From: Piscicola geometra
Lineage: Eukaryota; Annelida; Clitellata; Hirudinida; Piscicolidae
Length of the DNA: 64,000 nt
Direction of reading: 5' to 3'
Assembly (NCBI GenBank): GCA_943735955.1
Contig: OX030960.1
Span: forward strand, 7,851,361 to 7,915,360
The notes under the pieces are model-generated. The model was not told the origin of the DNA and did not search any database. It saw only the letters and a program-made list of their open reading frames with translations. Below are positions 1 to 12,788 of this stretch, piece after piece (position 1 is the first letter of the stretch; each line of letters starts with the position of its first letter). The position numbers were made by a program, and so were the translations under genes.

Positions 1-540
1 GGTAGGGTGAAATGGTGGGTAGGGTGAAATGGTGGGTAGGTGGAGTGGTGGGTAGGTGGAGTGGTGGGTAGGATGGAGTGGTGGGTAGGGTGAAATGGTG
101 GGTAGGTGGAATGGTGGGTAGGTGGAATGGTGGGTAGGTGGAGTGGTGGGTAGGTGGAATGGTGGGTAGGTGGAGTGGTGGGTAGGTGGAGTGGTGGGTA
201 GGATGGAGTGGTGGGTAGGGTGAAATGGTGGGTAGGTGGAGTGGTGGGTAGGTGGATTGGTGGGTAGGTGGAATGGTGGGTAGGTGGAATGGTGGGTAGG
301 TGGAGTGGTGGGTAGGTGGAGTGGTGGGTAGAATGGAGTGGTGGGTAGGTGGAGTGGTGGGTAGAATGGAGTGGTGGGTAGGTGGAGTGGTGGGTAGAAT
401 GGAGTGGTGGGTAGGATGGAGTGGTGGGTAGGATGAAATAGTGGGTAGGTGGAGTGGTGGGTAGGTGGAGTGGTGGGTAGGTGGAGTGGTGGGTAGGTGG
501 AGTGGTGAGTAGGTGGAATGGTGGGTAGGGTGGAGGGATG
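1..540. repeat. 16-bp G-rich minisatellite
   Basis: Tandem array of about 33 copies of a 16-bp unit close to GGTGGAGTGGTGGGTA, with variants (GGTGGAATGG, GGATGGAGTGG, GGGTGAAATGG). The C-rich minus strand has no G in its typical units, so no TAG or TGA can form there, and the array is open in that direction. It probably lies in an intron of the DPP8/9-like gene, but it could extend that exon. It runs off the left edge. Confidence 0.9.
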
Positions 541-663
541 TAGATGGTAGTGGAAAGATGGATGGACAGCAAGATTGGGTTGAGAGGGGGTAGATGTGTG
601 GAGAGGTGAGTGAGAAGGTAGGTGCATAGTTAGTGGTGAAGGATGCGATGCACTCATTCTAAC

Positions 664-1278
664 AGTATTATCAGAATTGCCAGAATCTCTGTACACATTT
701 AGTTGTTCTCCCACGCTGAAGATCAGCTGCACAAAGTCTCCACCACCACAACCACCAGCAGTGTGATGCTGACTGATGGAGTAGCACGAGATGCCTGTTC
801 CTTTAATCCTCATCCTCTCCCTTAAGAGTTCTTGCTCTTTCGGCAGTGCCTTGCTCGCGTCCGAAGTGAGAAACTTTGAAAGACACGCCTTTGCTTGGGC
901 GTCTGGAGAACTAGGGTTGGGCGTTGTGAAATTGGGAATTTTATTTTGAAATGCTTTTTTCATAAATAAGAAAAATATAACTTTATTGTATTAACTATTA
1001 TTAGTTTCTTGCTTCATTTTGGGGCATGACATCACTGTATCAATGCATAAAAAAAGCTTATTCCTAATTTGAATTAAATTAAATTTATTGAGTGATTCAA
1101 GGGACCCCGGCTGGACATCTTTGCAGAGGAGGGTGTGATAGGGCTGGTCGAGTTGACCGAGGTAGTAGAGGCGAGTGCACGAGGGGTGCCTCGCGAACGA
1201 GAACTGGAAGGGAAGCTGGCACTTGAGACCAGTGCCCACCTTCTTCAGTTCCGCTCTCACCTCATTCCAGTTCATGAT
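664..1278 (-). CDS. DPP8/DPP9-like dipeptidyl peptidase, N-terminal exons (partial)
   Basis: Two minus-strand exons. Exon 1278-1106 starts after a TAAG acceptor and encodes NWNEVRAELKK, then RLYYLG. Exon 910-664 starts after CCCTAG and encodes KEQELLRERMRIKGTGIS and later DFVQLIFSVGEQLNVYRD. The order W-x(3)-R, F-F, RLYYLG, then ELLRER(x)R-x(2)-GI and a following beta-strand region is what I know from the N-terminus of DPP8/DPP9 (cytosolic prolyl dipeptidases, S9B family). The exons join in frame (phase 2) if the weak donor GTCCCT at 1105 is used. The second exon probably ends at the GTTAGA donor at 663, but the frame stays open through the minisatellite to the window edge. The catalytic hydrolase domain lies outside the window. 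The true start codon may be in an upstream exon; an ATG is present at 1275. Confidence 0.6.
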
Positions 1279-2117
1279 CTTACAATTTTTGTTTGTGTGT
1301 GTGTTGTATGTGTGTTTATTGTTCAAAAAATGCAAGCACAATTTAAAATTGTAATATTCAACATTTTTAGTTTACACATTGAAAAAAAAGTATATTCATT
1401 TAAAATTTTGAAAAAATAGATTAACTTTTCCATATTATATTCAAATGATATATATTGAATATATTTATTCTTTTTTATATCTTACAAGAATTTAATTCGC
1501 AAGCTATCTTCTTCCTAATCCATAAATCAATCCTATTTAAACATTTTCTCATAATGAAAAATAATTTTTAACAAAAATAAATAAATTATTCTCTTTCATA
1601 CTCACCTATAATCCTCTTTTATGGCGTATAGTATACGCCGTATACTTTTGAAGACGAAACTTTTCCTTTAAAATACGTTTTAAAAGTTAATCTAGCTTTA
1701 CAGACTTGTAAATAGAATAAATTAAACGCTACAGAAGAATGATGAACTATAAAAAAAAATCACTTTTTTTTTCAAAATGATAATTATTAGTCATATTTTT
1801 CCCAGAAGGGTGGAAATAGTCTGAAAAATATGAATCAAGAACTTTTATTATTATTTTTAAGCAGCTAAGTTTTTATCATTGTGTGAAAGAAGGAGGTAAA
1901 AAATGTTAGATTCCCAAAAACGCTTGTAAAAACGCGCTCGTCACACTCATTTCAAAATTTAACGCACAAAATAATTTTCTTTAACGTTTTTTAAATACAT
2001 TTTCAACGTCTCAGAACAATTTTTTTTATTTTTTAGACAGCTGAGTTTTCATCAAACGCAATAGACTAAAACAAAATCATTAAAAATAAATTATGAACTT
2101 TCAAAAAAATATTTCTC
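1279..2117. other. Non-coding, A+T-rich
   Basis: Probable intron or upstream flank of the DPP8/9-like gene. A GT-rich run (CA on the minus strand) at about 1290-1318 sits directly upstream of the acceptor at 1279. A short palindrome-like GGCGTATAGTATACGCC lies at 1623-1639. I see no further exon. Confidence 0.5.
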
Positions 2118-2766
2118 AGGAACTCTTTGGTTAGCGGCTGCCATTTTGGCAGCCGCTCAAATAAATTTGTGGAATAAACGGTTTTGGGTATAATATATTA
2201 AAATTTTAGAATCTAAAGTCTAAATAAAAATTAAATTTAATTAATTAGAATGTTTTTAGTGCAAATGTTGGTTGTTTTGAATCTGTCGAGAATGGCCGCA
2301 GCAGACCAAGATGGCCGCAGGGAATCAAAGCGCTCAAGGAGAAAGGATAAAGGAGAAAGCTTTCCATAGCAGCAGCAGTACCAGCGTTGGCAAAGACTTC
2401 TCCTTCACCCTCTTTCGCAGCCTCGGCACTAGTGGCAAGACAGAGTATTGAGAATAATGATGATTGTGTTTTGAGGATGATGTGGTAATGATTGTGCTGT
2501 GGTATGAGTGTTGGTATTGTGGTGATGAAAGAATTTTTTATTTATGGTGATAGTGATTTTTTGGCGGTGATTGTCATGGTGGGGTGGGTGAGGTTGGATT
2601 ATTGAGGTTGATCGTGTGTTTATATATATATTTTAATTTATATATATACATATATTGGTAATGGTCTAAAAACCGTTTTATTTAACAAATTTATTTGAAG
2701 AGCGCCTTTGTTCACTTAGTAAAGGGCGCTATACAAATCATTAGTGATTGATTGATTGATTGATTG
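2118..2766 (+). repeat. Dispersed repeat, copy A, with (TGAT)n tail
   Basis: Head at about 2125 reads TTTGGTTAGCGGCTGCCAT and contains a perfect 10-bp inverted repeat (AGCGGCTGCC 2133-2142 / GGCAGCCGCT 2148-2157, 5-nt loop). Later come a CTGTCGA..ATGGCCGC block (about 2284), a GATGAT-rich stretch, a TATATATA run, a segment like AAAAACCGTTTTATTTAA, GCGCTATACAAAT and a (TGAT)n tail to 2766. The same order of landmarks recurs in the same orientation at 32811-33585, so this is a diverged dispersed element. I see no coding capacity. Class unknown; the GCGCTATACAAAT end and simple tail resemble SINE-like elements. Confidence 0.55.
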
Positions 2767-2767
2767 A

Positions 2768-2875
2768 ACTCCAGTGAGAGACTGGCGGCGTTTTGTGGAA
2801 TATTTCCGCGGAGTCTGGATGGATGGCACTGTGTGGAAGGTGTACAACCGGTCGATGTTTTGCTGGTCAGTTTGA
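2768..2875 (+). pseudogene. Possible Mutator-like (MULE) transposase fragment
   Basis: A short G+C-richer open frame ends at TGA 2873-2875 and reads RDWRRFVEYFRGVW, then VWKVYNRSM. This resembles the F-x(2)-YF-x(3)-W...W-x(2)-YNR segment near the end of MULE-type transposases, where RTNN..E.WH normally follows; here the frame stops first. It abuts the (TGAT)n tail of the repeat. With 35 codons the match is suggestive only. It could also be a lone exon of an unknown gene. Confidence 0.25.
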
Positions 2876-4908
2876 AGCAATGATGAAGTCAAATAATGGC
2901 AAAAATGTCAAAAAAATATAAAAAGTGAAAAACTAACCAGGGCATGAAGGGGCCGGTTCGAAGGATCTATAGTTTTTAAGTTTTTGAATGAGAGTCAAGG
3001 GCGAATATAAACTAACGTTTTTGAAATTTTACTTTACCTCCATGAAAAAAAAGTTATTTAATATATTATAAAACTTTTAATAAAACTATTATTTGCATTA
3101 AATTAATAAATATTTTTCCGGTTTTTCCGTGCTGCTTGAAAACATTGTTATTAATATTTATTGTTTTTTAAAAATTCGAATTTAAATTTTAAATCTTTAA
3201 AATTATTTTTTCTGATCATTTCCGGTCGTACAATTTTCTCGCTTTGTTGTTTTGAACGCAGAATAAATAATTTTCCTAAAAGAACTAAATGGTTTTAAAT
3301 GAATTCATAAAGGCTCTAAAGATACTTGAAATCAAATATCAATTTAAAATAAAAATAAACATAAATATTAAATGTTAAATCTATATATTAATTCATCTAA
3401 TTCATCAAAATAATGATATTTTAATTATCTCAATTTAAATAGATTTACGTCAGTTTTCAAAAATGTTTTAAATCTTTTTTATTTTTCTATACTGGGTTCA
3501 TGAATCTAAGAATTTGTTGACGTGGATAATTAGGCAAATATACCGGGAAGTAAGGTAAAAGGAATTTTAAAAGGTTGAGCAAGGTTTTTTAAATTGTATA
3601 TAAATTTAAATAAACTTAATTTTATTTAATTAAAATTTATGGACTTTTTGTGCTTTTGAAAGTTCAAGTCCCGAAACGATCAATCATTAGAAAAATAGAA
3701 CTATTATCAAGCCAGTGGCTCTGGTGGTGACTGAGTGAATGATGAATGCACTGAGTGTATTTTGAAGTTGTTTTTAATGCATCTACTATTTCAATTTCAA
3801 AGATTCTTATCTTTCAAAAAATAATTGCGCGAATAAGTTGGGTACCCTTTCATCATTTTAATATATAAGTTAAATAAAATTATTTTATTTTAAAACTTAA
3901 AATGAATGCCAACTCTTATTCTTAAGTGGATTGATAAATGGGAAAATCTATCTCAAACAGTGACTTCACTATAAGATTATGTTTTCAAAGTAAATGGTAT
4001 CTTATATAAAAGCTTTCACAGCAACAACAGCAACAACAACCTAATTTTTTTAAATAAAAAACAACTATAAAAAAGTTTACTTTCGTAAAAGTATTGAAAA
4101 AATGCTTTAAATTTTGAATTTAATAGGCAAGATTAAAGCCTAATCCAATCAAAGGCATCTTTATTCGATTTTTATAGGTTTCACTCTACACAGATTTAGC
4201 CGTTAAGTTTTTCCCATTTGAGTTTTTATAATAAATTTTAGTACTTTTTGCAACCATTTACACTTTTTATGCTCTTTCACGTATTTTCTCACCGCCATTA
4301 TTATTTTTTAACTGCACTGATAAACGGACGTGAACCGGGGTCTAGGCAAGGATTAAGGCAATCAAAAGGAAGGCAAGCAAGCTAGTTAAACTCCAAATTA
4401 ATTTAACAATGTCTAAATCAAGAGGTAATTTCAATGGAATCTCTCTAGAACAATTTGCCTGTGATAAAGCAATCGAGACAAACAAGAAGCTTTAATAAAC
4501 CCCGAATTTATAGACTGTATTCAGAACTTTTAAGTGAAAAAAAGCTTTTAAAATATTGTTTCAGAATTTTAAAATATATTGGATTAAAAAAAATTGAATT
4601 AAACTTTTGATTTAATCAAAAGTGCTTTTAGTTTATGATTTTGATTCTCAGTTGAAAAAAGTATTAAAAACTTTCAACTAGAAATGATAGCAATCAACCA
4701 TTCCCTACTGACTTAAGAGACGACTAAATCAAAAATGAAAACTCTAACTTCAACATTTTAAAAATAAATAAATTATAGAAACAAATAAAAATAAAATAAG
4801 AAAAAAGAAGAAAATAAATTGATTTATTAATGAGATGGAGATTAGAAAGTACCATTTTGTCTATGTCATTTTGCTCGATTTAACAATTCTAATAAACAAA
4901 AAAATAAT

Positions 4909-5056
4909 CATGATGCTGATAATGATAATGGTGATGATGATGATGATGCTCATGATGATGATGATGCTCATGATGATGAGGATGCTTCTGACGATGAAGA
5001 TGATGATGATGATGAGGATGAGGATGATGATGCTGATGATGATGATGATGATGAGC
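4909..5056. repeat. (GAT)n microsatellite, imperfect
   Basis: GAT/GCT/GAG trinucleotide run of about 145 bp with interruptions. The open frames over it (poly-Met, poly-His, poly-Ile) are produced by the repeat and are not counted as genes. Confidence 0.9.
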
Positions 5057-6090
5057 ATATAACGAGATTGATGTAGAAAAAAAAGTAAACTTGAAAAGTA
5101 AGATTTCACAAAACAAAGAGATAGTAAGTTTAAATAAAAAAAAATAAAAAATAAATTGAAACTAAAACGCAATGTATTTTAAATGAGGCAAATTTTTCCA
5201 GCGTGTAATTTCCGTCCGTTCATTCCAACAAACTCCTCCATTAGGCACGACGCCACACCGGCACCAATAAACACAACGCAACACTTTATAAGCTCACAAT
5301 TTGGATTTTTTTAGACCTAAATATTATTTTAACTGCCCGACCACATTAACTTCTTTTCGGTTTCAATTGCTTATGAAAGCAGTGTTGAGTTGTCTGTCGC
5401 GGTCATATTAAAAATTTCATGGATCAGAATATAAATTATTACAAATGACGTCTGTAGCATACCTCTTGTCTTTTTTGTTCTCAAGGTGTTCAAAAACATT
5501 TTAGGTCAAATCGCCCTCCAACCCCCCGTCAGTTTATACCAAGCTCTACATAAATCTCCACTGGATAATAGCTCGAGTGGGCCAGTAAATAAAAAGAATA
5601 TATAACTAATTAGTAATATTTTTACATTTATTTCCTTCAGAGCTGAAGGCTCCAATGAATTATTCTTCTATCTTATTTGATGCTCTGCAATATGCTGATG
5701 CTGTATGCGTGCAAACATGAATCCGAATCGGTGGCTAAAGAAGGCTTGAATATTGGAATGTGTTAGATTCTCAAGTGTTCGTGTGGAAAGCCTCCTTATT
5801 CTGTCAATTAAATGAAGATTAAAAGAAATAATTTAGTTAATTCTGTCAATTAGTGCAATATTAATCAATCAATCAATCAATTATACTCCAATTAAATTTT
5901 TCTCCAACTCAAAATGACTTTTTCATCCTTCTCTAAACGGACCAATTACTCACTGATGTTTAATTACACACAGTAAAAAACTTCATAGCTTCAAGGGTAG
6001 TTTATAGTTTAATCGCTTTCTACATCTTCATTTTTGTACATACTGATTACATCACTGTAATCAATTCTGATTATCACGCGACGAATTCAT

Positions 6091-6170
6091 TACCAGGGCA
6101 TCGGTTGTACTCGAACCTAGGTGCAAGTGTTGGTCAAGCCGAGTCGTTACAAGCTCGCCTACCCGGTCAC
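6091..6170 (-). mobile_element. tRNA-derived SINE-like head
   Basis: Read on the minus strand, this stretch carries a tRNA-like order: an A-box-like region near GGTAGGCGAGCTTGTAACG, then a B-box-like GGTTCGAGTAC (6117-6107) about 45 bp on, followed by ACCGATGCCCTGG. The A box departs from the consensus, no acceptor stem closes, and no poly-A tail is clear. A decayed SINE is the most likely reading. Confidence 0.35.
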
Positions 6171-9086
6171 TTTGAAGAACAAATCATTTAAATGAAGAGA
6201 AAAAACGTTGAAGGTTAAAATAGACAATTGAGAAGGTGATTTGAATGTGTCAAAGACAGGGTGGAGTTGGAATGAGATGAATTTATTTTTGAAGGTTCTA
6301 GTTCTTGAAGAGACAAACATTTTTTAGGGAATCAGTGTGGGACGTGGTAGGAGGGTAGGAAGTGGAAAGTGAAAATTGAATTGGTGAGATGACACTGTTA
6401 TGCATAGATTGTAGAATCCTTGATAAACTTGATAAGGTGTTTAAAAATAAATATAAAATTTCAAGTGATTGGAGGGTAGAATGAAAACAGTTTAAAAGAA
6501 GTTTATTTCCAAAAAAATAGAGTATAAGAAGTATTTATGTTATAATAAGTTTGCACGATTCTGAAGCACGTGGCATCGTTCGATTTAATCTAATTTTATT
6601 TTTCCAAAAGTTAAAAAAATATTTAAGACATATGCCAATGATAGAAAGTAAATTAGTTTTTCCTTTTAGTAAATTTAAAACTTAAAAAAAATAAATTGTT
6701 GAATCTGTAATTAGTTACAATTTCATTCTTGAGAAGCTTTTCTGCTTCTTCTGTGTAAACGGAATTAAAATTCTTTTTTATTTAGAATATTCATTCTTTA
6801 TAGAAGATTTTGAATTTAGTTTATTAAAAAATTGTTACATTTTTAATTAAATTTTTGTTCACAAATAAACTTTTTAAATTATTTATAAAAAAAACTAAAA
6901 AGTTGTAAATAAAATATAATATTTTATTATTAAGTTAGTGCGAGTTGTTTTTGACAAATTTGAAATTTAAATTTTTAAATTTCTAGGAAAAACTTTAAAG
7001 TTGGAAATGAAAATTGTACATTCGTTTAAATCACTAATGCTTCTAGTTAAAAATGAAACTTATACAAAATATTTAATACATAGTTTTTTTTATAATAAAA
7101 AATATTTTTTTAAAAATAAATAAAAATCTTTTTAATATCACTCTTTTTGCTATTGAAAACTTCCTGTAAAACTAGCAACTTTAAAATATAATTTAACAGG
7201 AATCTTTGATAGAGAAATAAAAGTTTTTTATGAAGTCGTAAAACACAACTATGGCAATGGCGACGAGAAGGTCTCATAAAACTGGCGGGCTCTTAGTTTC
7301 CGCGGGCCTCAAATCGAAAAAATTATTTATTATTCTCATCAACGTCTTGCTATCTTCCGTTTTCACCGAGTAACATTCGGAAAGATAACTTTTTGAATAT
7401 TAAAAATTAAATATTCAAACATTAAAAAGTAATCTGCTTTGAGAGTATTACTGGTATAAATTTAAGAGCCCTAAACACCAGCAATCAAGTCCTTGACTCT
7501 TGCTCCGAGGCACAATGGAATGTGGGAGGCTGCATAGTATACAGTGCATACTGTCGTTCATTTATCCATACTATCGCATGGAGGTGATCCAAGAAAATAA
7601 GGATTTTTTAGAAAACTTATTTGCAAAAAAATAAAATAAAAAACAACTTAGAGTTACTGCATTTGAAAAATTACTTTAATTCTAACTGGAAAAATTTAAA
7701 AACGATTAGCTGTTCAACGGATTAGTGAGGGTATACGTCGGCCTGGAAGCACATACAAAGGTTAAAAACGACGACTTTCACATCACAAGCTCAGCGAGCA
7801 GTGATCGGTGAAGACAGCTCGAAGGCTGACACATTGAAGAAGTTGCAGCGACACAAATCAAAAAAGATCGGCGTTATGAAAAGGTTTTGACGAAGTTTTG
7901 AATGGTGTTCTCAGTCGGCCCTCCACTCTGCCTCCACGACCGCCATTAAGTCGATAAGATCTCTCTAAAACACATTACGCCGCCTTATTAATGCCTTTAA
8001 CCTCGCTTTAGAGGCTTCCTCTCTCGCCCTCCTTTCTTTACGGTGCTTTGGTGATCGCTAATTTATAAATAGTTAAAAGTCTCTGCGCAATTAACTTGTA
8101 CTTTATAAACCAATTAATGAAATGAGCTTCAAAAGATTTTTGTCAAATATGAAATAAAATTGATTAATAATATTTCGCCTACCTATAAAAGTACATTTAC
8201 TATGTACAGAAATTGACACCATCAGCTTATCGATGCATGCTGTAACTTCAATCAACCTCTGGGAAAGCAGCACACAAACAATATTTTGCATTTGCCAGCG
8301 CTCCATCCAATAGCACTCGCCTTCCGATTAATCAGACTGGCTAATGGAAAAGATACAGAGATATACGGCATCAAAAGGCATGGCGTGGTCTTTCATTATG
8401 ATCTTCTTACAGGCCTTGAAGACTTTTAATCGCTTCAAATCAACAACGAGGCATTTTTGTATTGTGTGTTTTTTAGTGACGTAATTCAAAAAAATAAAAC
8501 TTTGTTTTCTAATTTTAAAATAGTTTCGGTACAGCAGTCTGGTAAAATATTAATAATTCTTCAAATAAATTTGTGTTCAGTGTCAGGAGAGGCCCTAAAT
8601 AGGACATTTTACAGTTTAATGGCTGCTCTCATCGGCAATATTCCAGCTTCCGCCAACTCCAATTCCGCTGTTTTATAGCTTCGAGGCTTTAAAGTTACTT
8701 TTTTCTTTTTGTTAATTTATAGTTTTTTAGGATTTTATTTGTGTTTTCAGTTGAAATCGAATAAACTGGGATTTGCAATACTCATGGTTGACGATCATTT
8801 TTGCATCGGTGCCATCAAAGCCAAACTTGCGTGTTTAACGGCCTAATTATTAACACTCCATTAGAAGCTTTTAATGCTGCTTTGTTTCCAAGCAAAATAC
8901 ATTCTTCTTCATTAGTTTTTTGTTTCGAAACGTCTTAAAACTTTCAAATATCCAAAAGGAAATATTTCCATTACCATTAGAAGCGTCATAGATAACCATT
9001 CGTTCGTGACCACTCGGTGGAGCATTATGTTAGAGTAGTCATTCCATCGGAGGTAACCACAGTTTTCCCGCTGGTAATAGCTGGAA

Positions 9087-9745
9087 TTAGTCGTCTTGAG
9101 TAGGGGCTGCGGCCAGGTTGTAGGCGACGACCGCTGAGCAGAGCATGCCGCCAACGAAGCAGACGATGACGAGGAGAAGGATGATGATGAGGAGGGAGTC
9201 GTGCAGGAGGTGCTTGTTGTTGTAGGCGTTGTTGAGTGGGAAGTTGATGGCGCTGCTGTCTTGAAAAATGTCGTCATGCGACGTGTCATGAAAACGGCTA
9301 CTTTGGTGGAAGTCGGTGAAGATGTTGAGGCTTTTGTCGCTCTTGCTGTTCTTCTTTACGGCGTCGTGAAGCTTTTTATTTTTTTCGTTTTTCGAATTCT
9401 TGTTTTGTGTGTCCACGCCTGATTCATTGAGTGTTCGCGTGGCAGACGAAGAAAAGACGTGTGCACTGAATAGATGCTCGCACGGACAAAACCAATCGTC
9501 GATCGCCGTTACCCTGTGACCGCTGGAGTGGTTGTTGTGGTGATTTGGAAAGTTGAGGTTTCCGGGGATTTTCTCGTAAAGATGATGATGGTAGTTTTCG
9601 TTGTTAAATAGTGAGTAGTTGACGTTTTTGTTGTAGTCAAAGTTGTTTAAAGTGTAGTCGTTTTTGGTTTTGTTTAAATATTGTTTTTCAATATGACGAT
9701 CTTCTTGGTTGTATTCATTTCTGTTATCTGGAAGCTCGACATAGT
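9087..9745 (-). CDS. Terminal exon of a single-pass membrane protein
   Basis: Minus-strand exon after the acceptor TTTTCAG at 9746, open for 218 residues to the stop at 9089-9087. It begins YVELPDNRNEYN and continues through a polar Asn/His/Lys-rich region with one Cys pair (WFCPCEH). The C-terminus has a strong hydrophobic span (LLIIILLLVIVCFVGGML), then AVVAYNLAAA and a five-residue tail ending in DD. This looks like a type I protein with almost no cytoplasmic tail, but no family is recognised. The first codon needs one base from the previous exon. If exon 13542-12799 ends at its TTAG|GTTGGT donor, that base is G and the two exons join in frame. It may therefore be the 3' end of the PLAT-containing gene to its right. 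Confidence 0.55.
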
Positions 9746-10953
9746 CTGAAAAGTAAGAAATATTTCAAGTAAAGGGAAACAGTGTATGAGGCCTGCATTA
9801 CTGGTATCCCACAACAGCCACCACAAATGTCGAGTTTCCAAGTCACGAAAAAAATATATTCAAAAAAAAAAGATTCCCGCAAGGATTGAAATTAAAATAA
9901 ACTTTTGCTCGCTTGATTTAGGCGATAATATGAGTCGTAAATGGTCGTCCACACACATGCGTCTCTCCCTTGAAGCATATCCCGCTCATTCCGCATTGTT
10001 GTAGGCATCAAGACAGCTCTTCAAGGCCATTCATCATACTCGCTGCGTGCCCCTTTTGTTCCAGTCTTTGATATTCTAATAATAGTGACAAGAGAAAAGC
10101 AAAGTGCCATAACTTTCAATTTGCTGGTCATATCTCTTTTCGGAAATCTATTAATGAGCGACCGGCTGAAGATGGATGTCGTAATTATGCTAATGCAACA
10201 CCTTTCTGCACGGCAAACACGCGTGTTTCGAGCATTAAAACAATGCGTCGGTCTTACCTAACAAAACCTGATCAGTTCTTCGGCACGAGAATCGTTTTAA
10301 TACTCAAGTGCGTACTTTACCGATGAATAATGGCTTTTTCCTTTTTGAAGCGTTGAGTGATGGTTTCATTTTGAGCAAGATTCACTTTTTTCAATTTACC
10401 AAAAACTTTCGTCTCTATAGTCCATTTAAATCATAATTGCCTTTTTTGTAAATGATATCTTTTGTGTTTTTATTTACTAGCCTTTTTTTTTACATTCAAT
10501 AAAAAATGGAAAAAATTTCAGACATTTTTTAAACTTAATCTTGGCATATAAAATACAAAAATATTAAACAGTTTACAACAAAAACAATAAAATACAGGGA
10601 AAAACAAATACAATATGAGAAAAACATTAAAATAAAAAAATGCATTAGGTTATATTACAATGAAATAGGGAAAAAAACATTACAATAAAATACAAAAAAC
10701 GCATTAGAGTACATTACAATACAATAAACTAATTTAAATAAATGGCAATACATTCCAACGATGAATACTACCTTTAAGAACATAAAGGCTTATAAAGGTC
10801 TAAAAATTGTAAATAATTGACCTACTCCATGAGCAACTAAAAAGCAACCAAAAAGCATTTTTCTTTGAAATTCTTCAAAACTCGTTCGAAACAGTTGTCT
10901 GACGCGAAGTTATGCGTCTGTCATGAACGGACTAATATATGTATGTACGAATA

Positions 10954-11025
<72 letters not shown>

Positions 11026-12788
11026 GAATAAAATAGTATTATTTTCCAAGCGGACTTTGAGCTACAAATAAAGTATTAAAAAGTAACTAAATTACATTGT
11101 AACTTACACCAGTACTTTCGTTTTTTTTAATTCAGATTTTTAAAGAAGAACCTTGAAAGTGAGGATGTCTTGAAAGGGTGTTTCAACACAATACATCGTC
11201 GCAATGTCTTCTTAATTGCTATTGGCCTAGAAGCATTCTAAGCACTCCGACGGCTGTAATCATTGATTGAAACTTATAAACCCTTTCAAGTAATAGTTGA
11301 ATTTTAACAATTTATGTATCAAACATTAGAATCACTCTTCGTTTTGGTGGCAAGGTTTAGTGAGTCAGAGTTTAATTGCATGATACAAAGTTGGAGCAGT
11401 ATTTTTTTCTTTTTCTCCCTCCATGAAGTTCAGAGCTTCTTCGGGAAAATCGACGCATTTAAGCGAGTGTAGACATCGAACCCGATGAGTCTAACGTCAA
11501 AGCTTTTGCCACAAGGCTATTCTGTCGCTCGAGTGTCTGGGGTGTTTGAAGAGAGCCTCTGAGAGACAGAGAGGCAGTGACGCATCACCGCAAAAATGTC
11601 TTGCTCGAATAGTAGTATGTCGTGTTTTTATCAAGAAAAAAAATAAATTTTGTTGGGAAAAAAGTTGTCATGAGATAAATTCCAAACAATGTTTTAAGTT
11701 AAACAGTCTATGTTACTATAAAATAGATACTAGTTTTAAAAATGTTTGAGTTGTCATAAAAACACTAATGCTTTTAGACAATCGATTTTTAGGCTGTTGA
11801 TCGCCTCACAGAGCTTTGGTATTTTTGGGGCTTAATTAATTTCTCTCTCCAGAAAAAGAAAAAAAAGAATTTACAAAAATCGTACTCAACGAGGCATCAA
11901 AAGCAGAAAAGACGCTCAAGCGAACTTTCCTGGCATGAAATTGCATTGTTCAGGAATCATAAACGATCCGAGAAAACATCATAACTTCCGAGCGACACAA
12001 ACTCATCAGTGCCTCATTACCGAAATAGCTTTTCCGATACACTCGCTTACATTTCCTTCAGATCTGTTTCTGCGGATCAACTAAATCAAGTAAATCGAGC
12101 CAAAGTGCTTTCAAAGAGCTGTTAAGTCTTTCTCTCCAATCCAGGAGCCTTGCCGAATGTAATTTACATATCAGTAATGTATGTTCCTTAGAGGCATCCA
12201 CCTATGAAATCTGTTAGAAGGAGGTATTACCCCATGCTTGCTAACAGCAATGAACGCCGGGTTTGGAAATTTGTAACCTTTGAATTCAACTGCTTGTTGT
12301 ACTTTTTGTACTTTTTAAATGTCGCAATTTTTATTAACAAGTTTTACATTCTTATCAATAGTGAATTTCATAAAGATTGGGAAGTGCTGGGTATTTGAGA
12401 GGAATTCCATTCAAACTGTTTAATTTCAAGTATTTTCCAGCTCTTAAATTCTCTATAATTAAACTCTTTAAAAGCCTTAATTTCCCGTTTTGCATAGTCT
12501 GCCTAATTTATTCCTTAATGCTTACGTGTCAAACACATGTTCTCTACCCAAGGATTCCGAATAACTCTAATAGAACGAGTCCTAAATTGCTTTTGAACAC
12601 AACGTTTTCCCGTTTTATTTCATCGCTTTTTTCATCGAATTTTGATGCAACTTCAAAGAGAATTTCAAATGATAGAGTTTTGAGTCTAAGGTGAAAATAA
12701 AAGGCGATTAAAAATGTGCTTTCTTAAATAATTAAAATTGAAAGTTCGAAAAATAAGTTCTTTAAATTATTCAACGTAAAATACTCAC
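9746..12788. other. Non-coding (probable intron)
   Basis: No exon was recognised. It holds a degenerate A-rich repeat (about 10560-10735), an (AAT)n microsatellite and unique mixed-composition sequence at 9780-10330 and 11870-12240. Short frames at 11546, 12204 and 12377 lack splice context or similarity. Confidence 0.4.
10955..11023. repeat. (AAT)n microsatellite
   Basis: Nearly perfect AAT run of about 23 units. Confidence 0.95.

Larger units (their letters stand above)
2876..9086. other. Long non-coding stretch
   Basis: Mostly A+T-rich with short random frames. Contents noted: a GAT microsatellite (4909-5056), an (ATCA)n run (5861-5880) and a SINE-like segment (6091-6170). A G+C-richer unique stretch at about 7700-8060 and another at 8340-8680 have no open frame with exon signals and might be regulatory. 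A CC(A/T)6GG (CArG-like) site is at 8594-8603 but is a single short match. Confidence 0.4.
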
